DNA of 64,000 bases. It comes from Perca fluviatilis. Taxonomy: Eukaryota; Chordata; Actinopteri; Perciformes; Percidae. Positions 59,714-64,000 of the stretch are shown piece by piece. Every line of letters starts with the position of its first letter. Within the stretch, counting starts at the first letter, position 1. A program made the position numbers and the translations under genes. The DNA lies in assembly GCF_010015445.1 (NCBI RefSeq), contig NC_053133.1, forward strand, positions 24,393,582-24,457,581. The letters are read 5' to 3'. The notes beneath the pieces are model-generated. The model was not told the origin of the DNA and searched no databases. It saw only the letters and a program-made list of their open reading frames with translations.

Positions 59714-61670
59714 TTGCGTCACGGACTGAGGTCCAGAAAAATCTCAGTTAATTTAAAAATGACATTTGACTTTTAGTTTCACACAGGCCATTACTACTGA
59801 GTGAAAGTCGTGTGTTTATTTGTGCCGACCATTGCCCCAACCTGCGGAATTTGGGCCTTACTCTATCATCTCACTTCCTCGTTTGCTCTCGCAATAATTA
59901 CTACAGCCACAAGAGGTCGCCGCCGCCTAACAAGAAATGTAATTGTGGATTGTATAAGCTGTTTGCGTTATCATAGCCATATGGTCGTTTTCTGGGTGAG
60001 GACAGGCTGGTTTAGGCAGCACTTACGTTTAGGGAAAGTTAAAGATTTAACCTGGATCTTTACCTAACCTTAACCAAAGTGCTTTTTTTGTAGAAACCTA
60101 ACAAACTCACAGAGTCCCAAGAAACTCTTTTATTGGACAGAGATTTAATCAGCTGTCATCCCGCCAGGTTAGAGATTTTGTCAGCAGGGGGTAGCCAAAG
60201 GAAGCCGATTAATTCCACTCCCTGTAACTTTGTTAAGTATGACAGACTTATCTGCACTCTTTGCTACAACTTTTTAACTTTGATATTCATACCAGTTAGT
60301 AAGTGTGTTGATTTTACAAATCGGCTGTCCTCATTAATCAAAGCATGCTGTGATTCCAGTACGAGGGCAAGTTGTAATATATAGGCAGTGGATAAAAGTT
60401 GTACAAAAGTGAAAGGTAGCAATTAAATTCTCTGGATAAAAGTCACTTTTAAGAAGAGATTTAAAAGATGAAGATGAGACGAGTTGTTCCAAAGCCTTTA
60501 GAGCCCTGACAGGTAAAGCCTTCTCACCTTTAGATGCTAAGTTTCACCTCCTTATACCCATAATTCCTTGCATTATGGATAGACAGACCTATTTGAAGGA
60601 ATAACTACTTCCCATTGTTGTTCATTTTGAAATGCATGCTGCACTGTTTGAAAGTCTTAGTTTGTAATTTCTAGACAATCTAAGATACTTCACTTAAGTA
60701 GAAGTAACAATACACTAATTACATATGCAATTCCTGCTTTGAAAATTAAGTAAAAGTATGCCAAATGTAAAAGTACTTGTTATGAAGAATAAATTACTCC
60801 TGTGAGCGTTACATAATCATATCATTACTGATTGTCTGCAGGGTTTCTATAAAAAAGTGTTATAGGACACCTACTAAAGGAGTTCCGGTTAAACTGACTG
60901 ATTACTGTTCTAAATATATGCGCTACATCAAAAGAAAAATGTTAATCTGTTATTTCCAACACTGAGACGTGCTTCAGTGCCTCGTCCTATGGTCTGAACA
61001 CCACAGGATGGCGCTAACACACAAGCTGCTGGAAGTACGTTGCACTGCCCCTCTGAACTGACTTTGTTTCACAGTGAATAACGTTATCTCACATCCTGTT
61101 CACTGTTCAGGTCACTTCTAGCGTGGGAATGCTATTGAAGGGTGGGTCTTGCCTAGAAGTTGCGTGTGTTCCATAATAACGTGTCACTACTCCAGGCTAC
61201 AGCCGACAGTAACGTTACACAAAGCGGATAAAATTGTTCGTAAAAATCTTTATTGTTTTGTGGAATATTACATGGCTGGATAGCTAGCTGGTCTTCAACA
61301 TACTGTCAAATTATTTTTACTGATTGCCAACTGTACACAATGTTATTGATTTTGAATCTTGCGAGCAAAGCGTTAGGTTTCTAACTCGTAGCTGTGCTGA
61401 AGGTTTTTTACGAGCTGAGCGGACTATGAATATCTCCGATTGCTAACGTTGGCAAGTTGTATCTAAGGTCCTTCCTATTTCCCAAGGAGTCAACAACGTT
61501 TGCATTGCAAACGAACCTTGTGGGATGGGAATGATTGTTCCAGGTATTAGTCAAACCCTCAGGCGTAACCAGGGAAACTGAGTTATAAAACAAATTAAAA
61601 TACAAACTAATGTTTTTAAAACATTTTATTTGGCAAATGACCATGATATAAGCAGGCTCATGCCCTTGGA
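59714..61670. other. Mostly anonymous DNA
   Basis: 59790-60080 may be a relative of the repeat at 13100-13200. 60690-60800 has AAGTAAAAGTATG / AAAAGTACTTG like the repeat at 20606. No gene. Confidence 0.35.
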
Positions 61671-61779
61671 GGTGTCCATTGTCAGGTATTAATGAACTTT
61701 GGCAGAGGTAACCTTCCTCCGATGTGCGTCGGACGGTTCACGCCTCGCCATCGTGAATTAATACCTGACAATGGATACC
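61671..61779. repeat. 109-bp inverted-repeat unit
   Basis: Arms at 61671-61693 and 61757-61779 (GGTGTCCATTGTCAGGTATT...) match inversely at 22 of 23 positions. The 63-bp centre includes CCGATGTGCGTCGG, itself a small hairpin. It could be a terminal hairpin of a larger element, or a structured RNA template. Confidence 0.7.
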
Positions 61780-61869
61780 TCGTCGCATTAACCCTTACTT
61801 AATGTACAACTCAACAGACCTGAGTGTCAAGCAAGCGGATTGGTTGATTAAAAGTCTGGAATGGATTGT

Positions 61870-62480
61870 TTACTAATTATTAGTTATGCTATAATTTGTT
61901 ATTTTAACAGCTTGTTTTTGCTCACATCATAACATTTGTATGTATTATATTAAGAATGTGTTAATGATTAAGAAATTGTTCATAAACCGTCAATAAATTA
62001 TGTTATTATGAAGTTGCATCTGATGAATATAATACCTTGTTAATGGTTAATTATTATTTTGTAAAGCATCTATAAACATTATAGCCATTATCAGTGTACA
62101 AATAATCATCTCTTTTATAGATTGCCAAAAAGATTTAATGGGGTCAAATGAATTAGTTACTGGATGCTTTATAAACCATTTATTAATCATTAACTTATTA
62201 TTATAAGCATTAGTTGCAACTTTACAATAGCACCCAAATAATGTTTATGGATGGTTTACAAAAAACAATTATTAACCATTGACAAGTATTAACTATCTAA
62301 ATGTATAAACTTATTATTTTATATTACACTAATCTAAATTAGGCTATAACATTACTAATAATTAGTAAACATTATTTAAATCATAATTTCATTATTTGTT
62401 AATAAAATAGCTATAAAATAAAGTTTGAATAACTATCAATTTACCATTTATTAGTGATGGTTATTATAAAGTGTTACCAA
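61870..62480. repeat. AT-rich repeat ending ATTATAAAGTGTTACC
   Basis: The right end TTATTATAAAGTGTTACC equals the terminus of the GGTAACAC foldbacks. The interior is rich in ATTAATAATTA palindromes. No matching left end was found, so it is a fragment or a separate family. Confidence 0.45.
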
Positions 62481-62779
62481 GTACTTTTTCTGAGCTTTAG
62501 ATTTTGATTAAATCGGATTCATTAGAGTTTGTTAGCTTTGAGTTGATATTGCCATGCATTCTGATCCCAAGGCCAAGTATGAAGCTCCATGCTCAGTCAG
62601 TGCTTTGTGTATAGCAAATGGGCTACAACATGCAAAACCCGTAGAGCCTGGCTTGGCTTGGTGTGACTCGGCGCGTCAGCCCAGCACAGCAGGGATTTGC
62701 ATCTCCATTACAACAGGTTACCAGCATGAAAGTGTGTCTTTAACTGTACCACGTTTGTCTTGAGTCAATGACATTTAAA

Positions 62780-62925
62780 AGCAGGCTCAATTGTTGGGTC
62801 TTTGTAAATTATAGAGTGTGGTCTACTCTATCTGTAAAGTGTCCTGAGATAACTCCTACTACGATAACTCAGTGATCTACTACGATAACTCAGTGATCTG
62901 ACACTATAAATAAAATTAGGTATGG
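62780..62925. repeat. Retroposon-like tail with 21-bp tandem duplication
   Basis: GTAAAGTGTCCTGAGATAAC and ACACTATAAATAAAATTAGG resemble a fish retroposon 3' tail. CTACTACGATAACTCAGTGAT is present twice in tandem (about 62856-62897). Confidence 0.5.
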
Positions 62926-64000
62926 TCTAAGGACAAAATGGTGGATTCCTATACATTTTTCACAATAAAAAATCCCCTGTTATTTTGTTATTTAAAAGCT
63001 TTTATTATGAAGCAGAAAATCTGGAAATGTTGTGTTTTCATCAGCAGTAACTTAACCCCAGTCTTATGCAGCGATTACGAACCAGTAAAATTAAGCAGAT
63101 ATCTGAAAGTGCAAACACGGATGCAGGAGAGAAACTAAACTTAAAACCACAACAACTCAGTTAGAAGCTACAAAAGTACTGAGAGCTGAACACAGAGACA
63201 CTTTTAAAAACATCTTTCTCTCTGGACATCCAGGCATGAGTTGAGTCTAGCAACACACTCTTGTTTGAGGGAGAGATGGGGGGTCGTCATGGCCACAGGT
63301 TGGCTGCGATAGGCGCGGTTGGCTTGAAGGCGGGTCGGGTGACTCCGGAGATGGTCCATCTGATTGCTAAAAGAAGTGGTCTTGTATAGAAGGTTGCGTC
63401 CATTATTTCTACAGTCTATGGGTTTAAACCAATAAACCAAATGGTACTTTAAATTGGTAATTGAAACGCAAATCAGTCTGGCACGGTTTGCCAATGGAAA
63501 AACACCATAGTATGATCCTTTTTTACCAGTTTCCAAGGGCAATTTAACACTTGCACCCACTTGTGCATCATTTCCAATAAGTATTCCTGCAGAAGACTGA
63601 GACTTGTATTTTCAGATACCGACTGTAGTTAATTTAGTGCAAAGTTTCAAATATAATCTAATGGACCATTTCTATGAAGGAAATAACAAAAGCTAAAGTA
63701 CTCCACACATGCTCGTGTGAATGCACGCTGAGATTAATTTGTCTAAAAGCAGACTTTATCCAAAAAGGTTACGCCTCCAATGTTCAGCCACAGGACAGCT
63801 GCTTGTTTGTGTGAGACAAAGTGTCAGAGTGCATCATGTCCAAGGTCCTGCAGGGAGAGGGGATACATCAGACACCCAACTGTAATGGCCTGTAATTAGA
63901 GAGCTGATTAGTAGAACTAATGACCCAATAAACGTTCCGTCTATCATATCTCAATGTCTTTGGAACAAGGCTGGAGCGGGAGATAGGGGACAAACAGCGT
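62926..64000. other. Anonymous DNA to window end
   Basis: The minus-strand frame 63204-63560 (118 codons) overlaps TTATTTCTACAGTCTATGG, a phrase seen in fish repeats. It is not supported as a gene. Confidence 0.35.

Overview
This window looks like vertebrate nuclear DNA from a ray-finned fish, most probably a percomorph teleost. That is inferred from the style of its repeats: many short TTAA-bounded MITE-like elements, hAT fragments with TAGGGCTG or CAGGGCTG ends, L2/Rex1-like LINE debris, long CA/GT runs and degenerate minisatellites. I found no convincing host protein-coding exon and no tRNA, rRNA or known small-RNA gene. The longest Met-initiated open frame is 145 codons and lies inside a repeat. 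The window is best read as intergenic or intronic DNA built from mobile elements in several insertion layers.

Layout. 1-9.2 kb: anonymous DNA, then a TTAA-bounded element (1206-2567) carrying an internally deleted LINE, an adjacent family A MITE, the first family B MITE, a hAT with an 8-bp target-site duplication (TSD) and a second inverted-repeat element inside it (5620-6638), and a family I MITE (8406-8916). 9-20 kb: three family C copies, a tRNA-like SINE candidate, a foldback element (16211-16846), and family J interrupted by C. 20-32 kb: a hAT-like region holding a shared block K, a 336-bp hAT with a perfect TSD (22642-22977), families A, F and G, a Harbinger-like element with the longest open frame, and a piggyBac-like TTAA element interrupted by an element with a 9-bp TSD. 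32.5-35 kb: a degenerate GACTTG-rich array interrupted by family B (with a 4-copy 46-bp tandem) and a GGTAACAC foldback. 36-43 kb: families F, E2 and C, a CACAAAGAGAC minisatellite, family B with a 7-copy 46-bp tandem, and family A split by a LINE fragment. 44-51.5 kb: a hAT containing a LINE fragment, another family A copy, a degenerate reverse-transcriptase remnant, and a 3.5-kb hAT containing a 1.6-kb hAT, each with a perfect 8-bp TSD. 52.9-53.8 kb: a foldback with arms of about 400 bp and CAG/CTG runs. 55.6-58.1 kb: one outer element carrying three other elements. 59-64 kb: a C copy, a short palindromic unit and largely anonymous DNA.

No genes here act together. What links the features is insertion history, which can be read from TSDs and from comparing interrupted with uninterrupted copies. 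The least-explained signal is that about ten otherwise different families share TTAA-(A)AGG-type ends, which suggests one autonomous source (Kolobok- or piggyBac-like) moving many unrelated cargoes.
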